Origin: Phytopythium helicoides
Lineage: Eukaryota; Oomycota; Peronosporomycetes; Pythiales; Pythiaceae
Direction of reading: 5' to 3'
Length of the DNA stretch: 64,000 nucleotides
NCBI GenBank assembly: GCA_024867545.1
Contig: JANFNE010000006.1
Coordinates: 1,262,001 to 1,326,000 of the forward strand
In this document: piece by piece, positions 50,901 to 61,175 of the stretch
Numbering within the stretch: position 1 is the stretch's first letter
Layout of the letters: each line of letters begins with the position of its first letter
The notes under the pieces: generated by a model
The model's database searches: none
Told to the model about the DNA's origin: nothing
The model's input: the letters and a program-made list of their open reading frames with translations, nothing else
Program-made: the position numbers and the translations under genes

Positions 50901-53318
50901 GCAGCACAGTGTTTGGAAGATGTTTGAGGAGTGCTGGAATAAGCATCCTGGAGTTGCGAGCGCTGTTGGAACAGCACTCAACAGCAGCTTGGACGATCAG
51001 TGGAGAGGAGTGGTGAAGCAAGTACACCAAGTATCCATCCCCTAACAGTTCTGGTAGCTCTTTCCCAACAATTCGAAGCCCCATCACTCGAGACTCCAAC
51101 TCCTGCAAAGGGAATCAAGTGAGTACAAGATTTATATGGAATAAAGTATGGATTTCTCGTACCATTTCTTCGTGCAGTAGTTTCTGCAAGATAAGGTTGG
51201 CCTCTTCGTCCATCCAGTCCGACAACCGAAGGAGCGCAACGGCGGCGCATACCACTATCGACTTGTCTTCGTCGCTTTGAATCAGCTTCCGGAGCATTGC
51301 CGAACAAAGATCTGAATCAGTGTTCAGCTTTTCGTAGCCACATGCCAGAATTGCTGCGACTCTTAGTTGCCGAGGTGTGGACACGGATTTGTCATTGACC
51401 ATCATCATCAAATCCATAGTGTTGAAGACACCTGTCGGGTAGGAGCTCTCGTCTGGAGCTAGATATGAGCCTTGTGCCTGAAGAACAAACTGTCGCTTTG
51501 CAGCTGTGTGCAGACTCAAGAGTCGGAGTTTGGTGTGGAGAGGTGTTAGAGCAGCACCATCGCGAGCTTTCTTGTAGAATAGCGTCCGAAGTTCCTAGTT
51601 CCATCAATAGTCGTGAGTAAAACCTAAACCAGAGTCACCACTAAATGATCAATCCGCACCTTGGAAAACAATCCAATATGGTCATATGAAAGCTGGCTGA
51701 GTACAAAGTTTGCTTGATGTTGAGCGCCATTTACTAGTGTCTCTTTCACAAGTACAATCTACATCAAACAGCAAGCTGTTAGTTGTCATTCGATATCAAC
51801 TGGGAGCAATGTGCTTCAAAGAACCTGGTCCGGAGTAAAGTCAATGAGTGGTGAAGTAAGATCCAAATACCCTTGGCGCAGTGATGCATAAAACTCGGAA
51901 GCGTAGGATTTTCTCGCAGCTATGGCATCGGCAAACCAGGCAATCGAGGCAACACTCATAAGGATGCTAAGATTTGCAATAGAAGCGTGATCGTTAGTCG
52001 CAGTCAATAATAATACTCACAATTTCGAGAGTGTACCTCATGGAGGAGCTTCCAAACAATTGCACAGCAACAGCGCTAGTGAGCGTCATTGAAAGCACGG
52101 CCCCAACAATGCGTGACAGCGACCGAAATGGTCCGCACACAAAATTTTTCAAGCGGGAGCGAGCAGCTCCGTCAAAAGGCAGCCACAAGAGCTCTCTCGC
52201 GGGGTTGAAAATGGAGAGAGAAATCGCGTTGTACAAAGCCCGGGTCAGTATGACCGAGTTCACGGATTGCGCCTGCAAGTGTGAGACGAATGTTAGACAG
52301 GGCAATACACAGTAAATTCAATAGCACGGCGTACACTGGGGGCGAGCGTACAAACACCAAACAGGAAAACTGTCACAGGGAGCGTGGCAATGCCATACAT
52401 GACGCCAAAGTGGGTGAAGAATGGCCCTGACGCGAGTTGCATGGGAATCATGAGAAAGCTCTGCACGCCGTTGATTCTTGTGAGAGATGCCTTGACTTCG
52501 TTTTCGTCTTGAAGCGACAGGATCGACAGCGTCGTGTTGTCGACAAGCACACGGATGACAGTTGCAAGAAGGTCGAAAAAGCAAATATGCTTGAGATACG
52601 TGCGGGCTTGAATCTCGGATATGATTGCAGAAGACGTCGCTCCTTCGTTCTCAGTCCCTCCTTTCTGTTTGGATTTTCGAGCCGCGCTCTTGGTGGCAGC
52701 TACATCAACGCTGTTGGCCCCCGCATTCGGCGCAAAGTAGTGCGCTGTGAGAAAGAGTGTGGCTGCAATCACAAAGAGTATGGCCGCTGCAACGAGCAGA
52801 TTAAACTCGGTCGGTAGCTCGTAGCTCTGCAGTAGGGGGAGCACGACGAAGCTGGCGAGCAGGCTGCCGAACGTGGATCCGAACGTGATGAATCCGAAGA
52901 ACTTTTTGGACTCGGAGACGTCGAAGGCCTTGGCGCAAAGGTCCCAGAACTGCTGCGTGAGCAGCTGCGCAGCGATCTCGACGCTCGTGTAGATGGCGAC
53001 GGCCACACCCCTCGCGGCCCACGGCGCCGCGAGCGACAGCAGCGCGAGCGCGGCCAGGCTGGCGCCGATCACGGCGGGAGGCAGCGCGTAGACGACGCCC
53101 GGGGACGCGCGGCGCTGCGCGAGGCGCGAGAGCTGCGCGTTGGCGAACGAGAGCGCGTAGGCCGAGGAGAGCGAGAGCGCGAGCGTGAGCGCCGCGACGC
53201 TGGACGCGCGGAAGCTGCGCAGGAAGATGGCGTCGCGCGAGATGTTGCCGAGCACCGACACGCAGCACTGCGCCGAGAAGAGCGCGCAGAAGAAGCCCAC
53301 GCGCGCCAGCGCGGCCAT
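47971..53318 (-). CDS. NTT-like MFS transporter fused to HEAT/ARM repeats and two cyclic-nucleotide-binding-like domains, 14 exons (1496 aa)
   Basis: Exons, in transcript order: 53318-52335, 52272-52037, 51966-51825, 51758-51660, 51594-51163, 51102-50539, 50478-50161, 50088-49999, 49936-49692, 49624-49549, 49487-49355, 49276-48999, 48928-48323, 48258-47971. All joins keep the frame. Residues ~1-440 are hydrophobic helices with RDAIFLRSF near the start and FWDLCAKAFDVSESKKFFGF in mid-domain, resembling ATP/ADP (TLC/NTT) translocases. Residues ~455-1000 are helical repeats (AAVALLRLSDWMDEEANLIL, AAVECCSNSARNSRML). CNB-like fold 1 (about 1030-1200) has EEGETFVTEGA and MFIVATGKIQLHKE. CNB-like fold 2 (about 1320-1490) has HGDVLYTANSEADAVYVVIE and EMREGDCFGEE. 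Bacterial NTT-HEAT-CNB proteins have this same domain order. Localisation is unknown; it could be a regulated nucleotide or phosphate-compound transporter. Confidence 0.85.
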
Positions 53319-53737
53319 GGCGACAGGCGCCGCTTCAATGCGAGAGCCGCTGACGTCGGCTTGTGGGGGTGTCGGGTATCGGTGGGGCCGTTTAGAGCGC
53401 TTTTTGTTTGGAATTGCGGATTCCAGGGGACGACGACAACAGTATCACGATTCGTGATTCACGAAGCTGCGACGCAAAAAATCCCACAGGACTTAGTGGT
53501 TTTGCTACGAGAAGGCCTCGACGCATTTGGGAGGCCACGAACGCAGCCATCAGGTCGGTGCTCCGAGGTTTTCACATGGCAGACAGCTTGACCATGGAGA
53601 GGCAAGCAGCATCTTGACAATCAAAAACACACATTCATTCCCATGACAACTCGCTACGAATGCGAGCCACTCCACCCGCAGCACACGCACGCATGAACAC
53701 ACCTACGCTTAGACCTTCGACAAGGTGTCTACAGTAC
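53319..53737. other. Promoter region of the fusion gene and left edge of block B
   Basis: Unique sequence to 53594, then the duplicated block begins with TGGAGAGGCAAGCAGCATCT. No gene supported. Confidence 0.55.
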
Positions 53738-55312
53738 CTACACCGGAGTCAGCACCTGGTTGTAGCCGTCGACCTTGCCCACCTCAGCGTCCACGTCGCG
53801 GTCCTTTCCACCAACGACCGAGCGAGCCTTGGTCGAGTCGAAGAGTGCCTCGATGTCCTCGAGCAGCAGTCCCTTGGTCTCCGGACACAGGTAGTACACG
53901 AATACACCCGAGACGACGCAGGTGCCGCAGAAGAGGAAGAAGACGCCGTTGATGTTGAGCGAGGGGAAGAGCTTGACGACCCACGTCATGCAGGTGCCCG
54001 TGACCCAGTTGGCCATGGTGGAGAGCGACACGGCCTTGGCGCGCACATTGAGCGGGAAGATCTCGGCCGGGTAGATCCAGCAGACGGGTCCCCACGAGAT
54101 GGCGAAGTTGAAGATGAAGAACGAGGTGCCGACGATGATGATATAGCCCGCCGTCTTGGAACAGCCAGAGTCGTCCGTGTTGCCATCGCAGCCGACCGTG
54201 AAGGTGATCCCGGAGAGTACATGGCCCAGCACCATGCCGACGGCTCCCAACAGCAGCAGCTGGCGACGTCCGCACGTGTCGACCCAACGCATGGCCGGGA
54301 TGGTGCTGGTGAAGTTGACAATCGACAAGATGAGCACCGAGAGGATGCCATCCCCCACGACGTCCTTGAAGATGAGTCCTCCGTAGGTGAACATGGGGTT
54401 GATCCCCGTGGCCTGCTGCAGCACCTGCAGACCCATGGCGATGAGCACGCGCTTGAGGATCAGCGGCTGCAGCAGCTCGCTCCAGCCAGCGGGTTCACCC
54501 TCGGCTGCGATCTGGTCGCCGATCGCCTGCAGCTCGCGGTGCACGTTCTCGGTTTGGCGTAAGCGCTGTAGCTCGACGAGCGCGGCGTCCTTGCCCTTGC
54601 GCTGGTACGTCCATCGTGGACTCTCGGGAACGAAGAAGATGCCGAGCATGACGATGATGGGAGCCGCCATGGCCACGCCGTTCGTCACGCGCCAGCCGTG
54701 CGCGTCGTCCTCGACGATGAGGTTGACGATGTTGGCGAGCAGCAGACCCGTGACGATGGTCATCTGCATGAACCCCGAGAGGAAGCCGCGCAGCTCCTTG
54801 GGAGCCATCTCGGCGCCGAAAATGGGCAACGAGAAGGACGAGTTGCCGACGCCGACGCCCTGGATGACGCGCGCCACCAGCAGCGAGCCGTGCGCCTGCG
54901 ACGCGTTGAAGCAGACCCACGAGGTGCCGATGCAGAAGAGGAAGCCAGCCGTGAAGATGGTCACGCGGCGACCGAACTTGTCTGCGATGAAGCCTCCGAA
55001 GAGCGCACCGAAGATGCAGCCAATGTTGTACGTCATGTTGTACCAGAGCGTGAAGTCGAGCCAGCGCGTGGGGAGCAGCGCCGATGACGCCGTGCAGTTG
55101 GCCTCGGTGTGTCCGTACCACCCGATGCAGTAGTCGTTGAGGAAGGACTTCATGACGAGCACGCCTCCTGTGACGCCCTGGTCGTAGCCGAAGAAGAGGC
55201 CTCCGAGCGACGCGAAGACGCAGACGATGATGGCGTAGGTGCGTGTTCCTTCGGTTGGGAGTTCATCGTCCTTGTTGCTGTGGTGGGCTGTGATGGGAGC
55301 TCCGCCAGCCAT
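53738..55312 (-). CDS. MFS sugar transporter, copy B-left (524 aa)
   Basis: Full-length sugar porter with the same signatures as the other copies. Residues diagnostic of block B are S12 and V467; V257, T494 and V500 are also present. The frame is open upstream to 55675, but those codons translate the 5' UTR. Tail is DGYNQVLTPV*. Its 5' flank is the divergent region 55313-56162 shared with B-right. Confidence 0.95.
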   Translation of the reverse strand: MAGGAPITAHHSNKDDELPTEGTRTYAIIVCVFASLGGLFFGYDQGVTGGVLVMKSFLNDYCIGWYGHTEANCTASSALLPTRWLDFTLWYNMTYNIGCIFGALFGGFIADKFGRRVTIFTAGFLFCIGTSWVCFNASQAHGSLLVARVIQGVGVGNSSFSLPIFGAEMAPKELRGFLSGFMQMTIVTGLLLANIVNLIVEDDAHGWRVTNGVAMAAPIIVMLGIFFVPESPRWTYQRKGKDAALVELQRLRQTENVHRELQAIGDQIAAEGEPAGWSELLQPLILKRVLIAMGLQVLQQATGINPMFTYGGLIFKDVVGDGILSVLILSIVNFTSTIPAMRWVDTCGRRQLLLLGAVGMVLGHVLSGITFTVGCDGNTDDSGCSKTAGYIIIVGTSFFIFNFAISWGPVCWIYPAEIFPLNVRAKAVSLSTMANWVTGTCMTWVVKLFPSLNINGVFFLFCGTCVVSGVFVYYLCPETKGLLLEDIEALFDSTKARSVVGGKDRDVDAEVGKVDGYNQVLTPV

Positions 55313-56162
55313 AGTAGTAGTGGTTGTTGTAGTTGTTGTGTGGGTGTGGTAGTGGTGTTGGTGGTGAAGGTGGTGTAGGTAGTAGGTTTGGGTTTGTTGG
55401 TAGAGTGAAGGAGGGTGTCTGGGGTGAGCTCGAGTGGAGTGGAGTAGCTTGGGGTTTGTCTGAGAAGATTGGATGTGAGCTGTGGAGAGATAGCAGGTCG
55501 ACTCAAGTAGTGAAGACCTGTCGGCTCGTTCTGCCGAGAAGAGGACGAGATGCCAGAGAGAGCTGGACTGCGTCTTGAAGTGACGGAGACGTTCGGGTTG
55601 CAGTTTTGCTCGTCTCGCTTGATTTATCCGCCACATGCGACCTTCTGGCGGTATCAAGTTTGAGCCGATTGCCACCGACCATTGGTCTCTAGCACGTTGA
55701 AGTTCAAAATGTTGTCCTGAAACTTCAGAAACAGGTGATTACCATGGGAGGTGCCAAGCAGAAAAGTATCAGCTGCACTCTTTCGAATAGTGAAAAACGA
55801 AGATCAGCTGGCATCAAACAATCAAGCAGCACCACCAACTGCAACCCGAACACCAGCCGTCCTCGAGCAGAAGGCGGCGCTTGATCGGATCACCTATCCT
55901 GCTGCTGTCTTCAGCGTCCAGCGTTCTCGTATCACGAATTCCAGTAACATGCTCTTATAGATCGTGACCTCTGAACAGCGTAGTCTGCCCCACAGATCAT
56001 TTCCAATCTTCTCAGACAAACCCCAAGTTACTCCACTCCACTCGAGCTCACCCCAGACACCCTACTTCACTCTACCAACAAACTCAAACCTACTACCTAC
56101 ACCACCTTCACCACCAACACCACTACCACACCCACACAACAACTACAACAACCACTACTACT
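55313..56162. promoter_or_regulatory. Shared divergent promoter region of the B-pair transporters
   Basis: An 850-bp counterpart of 35937-36777 with the same unique central spacer and the same 69-codon frame (55751-55960). The CAA runs near both starts are shorter and interrupted compared with block A. Confidence 0.55.
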
Positions 56163-57737
56163 ATGGCTGGCGGAGCTCCCATCACAGCCCACCACAGCAA
56201 CAAGGACGATGAACTCCCAACCGAAGGAACACGCACCTACGCCATCATCGTCTGCGTCTTCGCGTCGCTCGGAGGCCTCTTCTTCGGCTACGACCAGGGC
56301 GTCACAGGAGGCGTGCTCGTCATGAAGTCCTTCCTCAACGACTACTGCATCGGGTGGTACGGACACACCGAGGCCAACTGCACGGCGTCATCGGCGCTGC
56401 TCCCCACGCGCTGGCTCGACTTCACGCTCTGGTACAACATGACGTACAACATTGGCTGCATCTTCGGTGCGCTCTTCGGAGGCTTCATCGCAGACAAGTT
56501 CGGTCGCCGCGTGACCATCTTCACGGCTGGCTTCCTCTTCTGCATCGGCACCTCGTGGGTCTGCTTCAACGCGTCGCAGGCGCACGGCTCGCTGCTGGTG
56601 GCGCGCGTCATCCAGGGCGTCGGCGTCGGCAACTCGTCCTTCTCGTTGCCCATTTTCGGCGCCGAGATGGCTCCCAAGGAGCTGCGCGGCTTCCTCTCGG
56701 GGTTCATGCAGATGACCATCGTCACGGGTCTGCTGCTCGCCAACATCGTCAACCTCATCGTCGAGGACGACGCGCACGGCTGGCGCGTGACGAACGGCGT
56801 GGCCATGGCGGCTCCCATCATCGTCATGCTCGGCATCTTCTTCGTTCCCGAGAGTCCACGATGGACGTACCAGCGCAAGGGCAAGGACGCCGCGCTCGTC
56901 GAGCTACAGCGCTTACGCCAAACCGAGAACGTGCACCGCGAGCTGCAGGCGATCGGCGACCAGATCGCAGCCGAGGGTGAACCCGCTGGCTGGAGCGAGC
57001 TGCTGCAGCCGCTGATCCTCAAGCGCGTGCTCATCGCCATGGGTCTGCAGGTGCTGCAGCAGGCCACGGGGATCAACCCCATGTTCACCTACGGAGGACT
57101 CATCTTCAAGGACGTCGTGGGGGATGGCATCCTCTCGGTGCTCATCTTGTCGATTGTCAACTTCACCAGCACCATCCCGGCCATGCGTTGGGTCGACACG
57201 TGCGGACGTCGCCAGCTGCTGCTGTTGGGAGCCGTCGGCATGGTGCTGGGCCATGTACTCTCCGGGATCACCTTCACGGTCGGCTGCGATGGCAACACGG
57301 ACGACTCTGGCTGTTCCAAGACGGCGGGCTATATCATCATCGTCGGCACCTCGTTCTTCATCTTCAACTTCGCCATCTCGTGGGGACCCGTCTGCTGGAT
57401 CTACCCGGCCGAGATCTTCCCGCTCAATGTGCGCGCCAAGGCCGTGTCGCTCTCCACCATGGCCAACTGGGTCACGGGCACCTGCATGACGTGGGTCGTC
57501 AAGCTCTTCCCCTCGCTCAACATCAACGGCGTCTTCTTCCTCTTCTGCGGCACCTGCGTCGTCTCGGGTGTATTCGTGTACTACCTGTGTCCGGAGACCA
57601 AGGGACTGCTGCTCGAGGACATCGAGGCACTCTTCGACTCGACCAAGGCTCGCTCGGTCGTTGGTGGAAAGGACCGCGACGTGGACGCTGAGGTGGGCAA
57701 GGTCGACGGCTACAACCAGGTGCTGACTCCGGTGTAG
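56163..57737 (+). CDS. MFS sugar transporter, copy B-right (524 aa)
   Basis: The translated protein is identical to copy B-left (S12, V257, V467, T494, V500), whereas it differs at residues 12, 467 and 494 from copy A-right. This within-block identity argues for exchange between palindrome arms. It is followed downstream by the truncated ABCC relic instead of an intact exporter. Confidence 0.95.
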   Translation: MAGGAPITAHHSNKDDELPTEGTRTYAIIVCVFASLGGLFFGYDQGVTGGVLVMKSFLNDYCIGWYGHTEANCTASSALLPTRWLDFTLWYNMTYNIGCIFGALFGGFIADKFGRRVTIFTAGFLFCIGTSWVCFNASQAHGSLLVARVIQGVGVGNSSFSLPIFGAEMAPKELRGFLSGFMQMTIVTGLLLANIVNLIVEDDAHGWRVTNGVAMAAPIIVMLGIFFVPESPRWTYQRKGKDAALVELQRLRQTENVHRELQAIGDQIAAEGEPAGWSELLQPLILKRVLIAMGLQVLQQATGINPMFTYGGLIFKDVVGDGILSVLILSIVNFTSTIPAMRWVDTCGRRQLLLLGAVGMVLGHVLSGITFTVGCDGNTDDSGCSKTAGYIIIVGTSFFIFNFAISWGPVCWIYPAEIFPLNVRAKAVSLSTMANWVTGTCMTWVVKLFPSLNINGVFFLFCGTCVVSGVFVYYLCPETKGLLLEDIEALFDSTKARSVVGGKDRDVDAEVGKVDGYNQVLTPV

Positions 57738-57945
57738 GTACTGTAGACACCTTGTCGAAGGTCTAAGCGTAGGTGTGTTCATGCGTGCGTGTGCTGCGGG
57801 TGGAGTGGCTCGCATTCGTAGCGAGTTGTCATGGGAATGAATTTGTGTTTTGGCTTGTCAAGATGCTGCTTGCCTCTCCAGCGTCACATCAAGCAAGTCA
57901 GACGAAAGAGCTACAAAATGTATATTGCTGGTCCTAGATCTCGCT

Positions 57946-58246
57946 TCACTTGTGTCCTGACCGTTTGGCCAGCGATGCGAAGATGGAGTCTGGGTCCGCC
58001 AAGAGAGCGGTCGGAGATCCGAACTCGGCCACACGACCGGCGTCCATGACTGCGATCTTGTTGCAATGCATGATAGTGTTGATACGGTGTGCAATGATCA
58101 GCACGGTCTTGCTCACGAATGTTTCCTTGATGGTGACCTGGATCAGGCTGTCGGTCGCTGTGTCGACGTTGGCAGTGGCCTCGTCCAGCACGACGATTTT
58201 GCTGTTCTTGAGCAGGGCACGACCGATGCAGAGAAGCTGTCGCTGA
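57946..58246 (-). pseudogene. Truncated ABCC 3' end in block B
   Basis: It encodes the final 100 residues of NBD2, from RQLLCIGRALLKNSKIVVLD to the SGHK* terminus, nearly identical to 38561-38862. At 58246 homology stops inside the codons for the signature loop, and the upstream DNA is unrelated. The open frame continues to 58350 through non-homologous sequence, so a chimeric short ORF exists, but it lacks Walker A and cannot be an ABC transporter. It records the breakpoint of the segmental duplication. Confidence 0.9.
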
Positions 58247-58593
58247 TCATACGAAATGTAATAATTCCCTCTTGTGCTGCCCACTTCAACGTCAAATGGT
58301 GCCCAAGTGCTTCTAAAAATCAATTGCCTGCAAGAGAAGCTCATAACCACTTGACTATCTGGTAGTCAATATCAGCGACGGAATCTCTCCATTTTGAGAT
58401 CGTCACCAAGCGTCACCAGGCTGCTTGTCACCAGAGGCGATCTTGAGCGCTCGCTCCACGAATAGCGCGGACTCTCGATCTATATCGATCGTCCCCAGCG
58501 CACGCGTGGCCTCTCCAGCTCTCGATCGAGCCATTTGGCGCCTCTTGTGGCTCAGCACAGCCCACGAGACGAACGAACGAACGAACGGCGTGC

Positions 58594-60855
58594 ATGTTGC
58601 GGCGTCTGTGGCTTGTTGCGGCGTTTTCGCTGCCCAACGCGGCCGCGGTGACGCCTACAGGCGTCGTGGCGCTTTCGGTTCCAGGTGGAGCGCCTCAGTT
58701 CGCGGATTTGCTTTGCGCTCCAAGCTCTGTAGCTGGATGGGGAGTGGCGCTGCCGGAGCAGTACAACTCGAGGTGGAAGCACGTGTACTCGCTGCATCAA
58801 GAAGATCCGAGCAACAGGTTCGGCTGTGAGCCGTACACGGTTCCTACTCTAGTAGATGCTTCGATGGCGACGACTTCGACGCACACGAGCCAACACAGTG
58901 GCCATCTGCAGAGGAGTGGGAGGAACGTGGCGGCAGCCCCGAAGAACTTGACCACGGTCGTGATGGTGGACCGAGGGAACTGCTCCTTTCTACAAAAGGC
59001 GAGAGCTGCTGAGAGCGCAGGAGCAAGGGGACTTGTTATTCGAGGATCGAAAGAGGCGATATATGAGGCCATTCATGATCGCAAGGCACACTCAAACGAG
59101 TCAGCAGAGCTTGAACAAATCGCGCTCCCGCCATTCGAGTTCGACTGCGCGCGGGGTGAGGCATACGTGGCCGAACTTGTTTCGCCTAAGTGGAAGACAG
59201 ACTCGGATATCTGTAGCACAAATCCGCGATGTGAATCTAGGACGTGTGTGCTGACTGACAAGACACGTGAGACCGCTGAGCGGATCGAGCACCAGGTGTG
59301 CTGCATGTGGGATACCTACCTCATAATGGGTGGAGGAAATCGTTCCCAGTCGGCTAATGTGTCGATCCCGGTGGTGTACATGACAGTTCGAGATGGACGC
59401 CTGCTTGATCGAGCACTATCTAGCTACCCGTCGTTGTTGATGCGTACTTTCCGGCGCGAAGTTCCTCTGTTTGATACTGCGTCAATCTTATTGTGGGTTC
59501 TTGGAGTAGCAACTGCAGTTGGAGCAGCCTATTATTCAGCTAGCCGTGAGCGTCAAGCCTGGAAGCGACGCAAGGAGCAACATGAAGACACAGAACATGG
59601 AGACGCTAGTGGACACGAAGAATCCAAACCACGTGGACATCGTCGCCGTCGCCGTCGTTCATCTGCATCCTCCGATGAAAGAATTGAGGAGACATGGGAA
59701 CTCGATACTCGTCATGCCGTCGGGTTTATCGTGTTCGCTGGTGTCTTCCTGACGGTTCTGTTTTATGTGAAAGCCGGCGTCACCGTGCTCGTCCCTGGAC
59801 TCTTTGCTGTTGCTGGGGCTGCTGCTCTTACTCAAGTTGTAATAGCCCCAGCGCTCTACACATTTGTTCCGGCCATTGCGTCGAGACAATTGATTCTGCC
59901 ATTCCCGTTGTCTTTTCTAGTTGATGAACCAGTGCCGATGGCTGAACTGGCTGGATTAGTCCCTAGCGCAGCGCTCGCGATCGGCTGGTATTTGCATCGA
60001 CGGACATGGTGGCCAGTGCAAGATATGATGGGCGTCGTTCTCTGCTTCATCTTCCTTCGGACAGTACAGCTACCAAATCTCAAAGTGGCTACTGTGCTAC
60101 TTTCCCTCGCCTTTTGCTACGACATTTTCTTCGTCTTCATCTCACCACTCGTATTTGGTCGCAGTGTGATGGAGGATGTTGCTACGGGAGGTCCTGCAGC
60201 ATACACGCGTCGTAATTACCCGGGGATCGACTACTGCGAACGGTATCCTACCGAGATTGCTGCTTGCATCGAACCTGACCCGATGCCAATGCTGCTCATT
60301 CTACCGCGCATCCTGACGTGGCTGAAGGGAGAAAGCATGCTGGGACTTGGTGACATAATCCTCCCTGGAATGGTGCTCTCGTTTGCACTGCGGTTTGACT
60401 ACGCCCCCAAAACAGTCGGTGGTACAAACTACTTCAGGAAAACAAGCATCGGCTACGGCGTGGGTCTAGCAATGGCCAATGTGGCTGTTACAGTCATGGA
60501 AATGGGTCAGCCTGCGCTCATGTACCTTGTGCCATCAACTGTTGGTACTCTAGTCATTGCTTCAAGGCAACACGGCAGCGACTTTCGTGCCATGTGGACT
60601 GGTGCAGGTCTCAACGACGACGACGAAGACGATTTGTACGAAGCGGGTGCTGATCTCGGAGAAGAAGCCTCGACTACTCATGTTGAGATCCATAGTACCA
60701 GCAGTCAAGTCGAACCACACGACGAGCAGTCGGGTCTGCTGACTGGGTCGAGAGCAACCAATGCTCCTCAATCCACAGGAAGAAACAGCAGGTCAGTCAA
60801 CGAAATCGGCCACGCGCATGATCATGCTCCACTGCTTGGCCACAGCAGCAGTTGA
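58594..60855 (+). CDS. Signal-peptide-peptidase-like intramembrane aspartyl protease, SPPL2 type, intronless (753 aa)
   Basis: GxGD proteases cut membrane-anchored peptides within the bilayer, in the ER/Golgi/lysosome. The N-terminus is a signal peptide (MLRRLWLVAAFSLPNAAAV). A protease-associated lumenal domain follows, with VVMVDRGNCSFLQKARAAES (around residue 125) and several Cys. After the first helix there is a cytosolic Arg-rich loop (RGHRRRRRRSS). The catalytic half has both aspartates: FCYDIFFVF (YD motif) and MLGLGDIILPGM (GLGD motif), then the QPALMYLVP (PAL) motif. The C-terminus is hydrophilic and ends LLGHSSS*. A PA domain together with YD/GLGD/PAL is the SPPL2 layout and differs from ER SPP. 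It begins 243 bp after the chimeric end of block B. Confidence 0.93.
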   Translation: MLRRLWLVAAFSLPNAAAVTPTGVVALSVPGGAPQFADLLCAPSSVAGWGVALPEQYNSRWKHVYSLHQEDPSNRFGCEPYTVPTLVDASMATTSTHTSQHSGHLQRSGRNVAAAPKNLTTVVMVDRGNCSFLQKARAAESAGARGLVIRGSKEAIYEAIHDRKAHSNESAELEQIALPPFEFDCARGEAYVAELVSPKWKTDSDICSTNPRCESRTCVLTDKTRETAERIEHQVCCMWDTYLIMGGGNRSQSANVSIPVVYMTVRDGRLLDRALSSYPSLLMRTFRREVPLFDTASILLWVLGVATAVGAAYYSASRERQAWKRRKEQHEDTEHGDASGHEESKPRGHRRRRRRSSASSDERIEETWELDTRHAVGFIVFAGVFLTVLFYVKAGVTVLVPGLFAVAGAAALTQVVIAPALYTFVPAIASRQLILPFPLSFLVDEPVPMAELAGLVPSAALAIGWYLHRRTWWPVQDMMGVVLCFIFLRTVQLPNLKVATVLLSLAFCYDIFFVFISPLVFGRSVMEDVATGGPAAYTRRNYPGIDYCERYPTEIAACIEPDPMPMLLILPRILTWLKGESMLGLGDIILPGMVLSFALRFDYAPKTVGGTNYFRKTSIGYGVGLAMANVAVTVMEMGQPALMYLVPSTVGTLVIASRQHGSDFRAMWTGAGLNDDDEDDLYEAGADLGEEASTTHVEIHSTSSQVEPHDEQSGLLTGSRATNAPQSTGRNSRSVNEIGHAHDHAPLLGHSSS

Positions 60856-61175
60856 ATGTCATCAATCACAGATTAATACAACGCCTTCTTTGCCGAGCCG
60901 AAATGAAGAAGTCCCCTGTGTAGACTTGACAAATTTACTTGCTTACGTTCGCGTCTCACCTTCAAGACTACGACCTCTGTGGCTCATAGTAAATTACTTT
61001 CATCGATCTCGACCGCGATATGCGTTGGGAATCAACAATTCGCTCAAGAAGATCATTCCAGCAGAGATCGACTTCACCGGTTTGCCGCAATGCAACTAAA
61101 ATGTGTGCGTTTCAAGGTCTTCGGTTGCTTCAAAGCGATTTTCACTATCAATAGAGTTCATTCTCGACCCTTGCC
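60856..61175. other. Spacer between the SPPL gene and B9D2
   Basis: 320 bp with no gene or repeat. It includes an Inr-like TTCATTCTC at 61157-61165 close to the B9D2 start, but this is not strong enough to list as a promoter element. Confidence 0.4.

Larger units (their letters stand above)
53595..58246. repeat. Palindromic block B: second copy of the inverted transporter pair
   Basis: It corresponds to 34198-38862 of block A. The left boundary at 53595 lacks the ABCC relic found at the left of block A, and the right boundary at 58246 cuts the ABCC coding sequence. The arms are about 53595-55490 and 55990-57880. Both arms share features absent from block A, including an insertion of about 15 bp in the 5' UTR around CTTCACTCTACC. 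Confidence 0.95.

Noticed and set aside
34198..58246. Block B as an assembly artefact (duplicate haplotype)
   Set aside because: It has different boundaries, unique junctions at 53595 and 58246, and block-specific changes in both arms. Not fully excluded without reads, but the sequence alone favours a real duplication.
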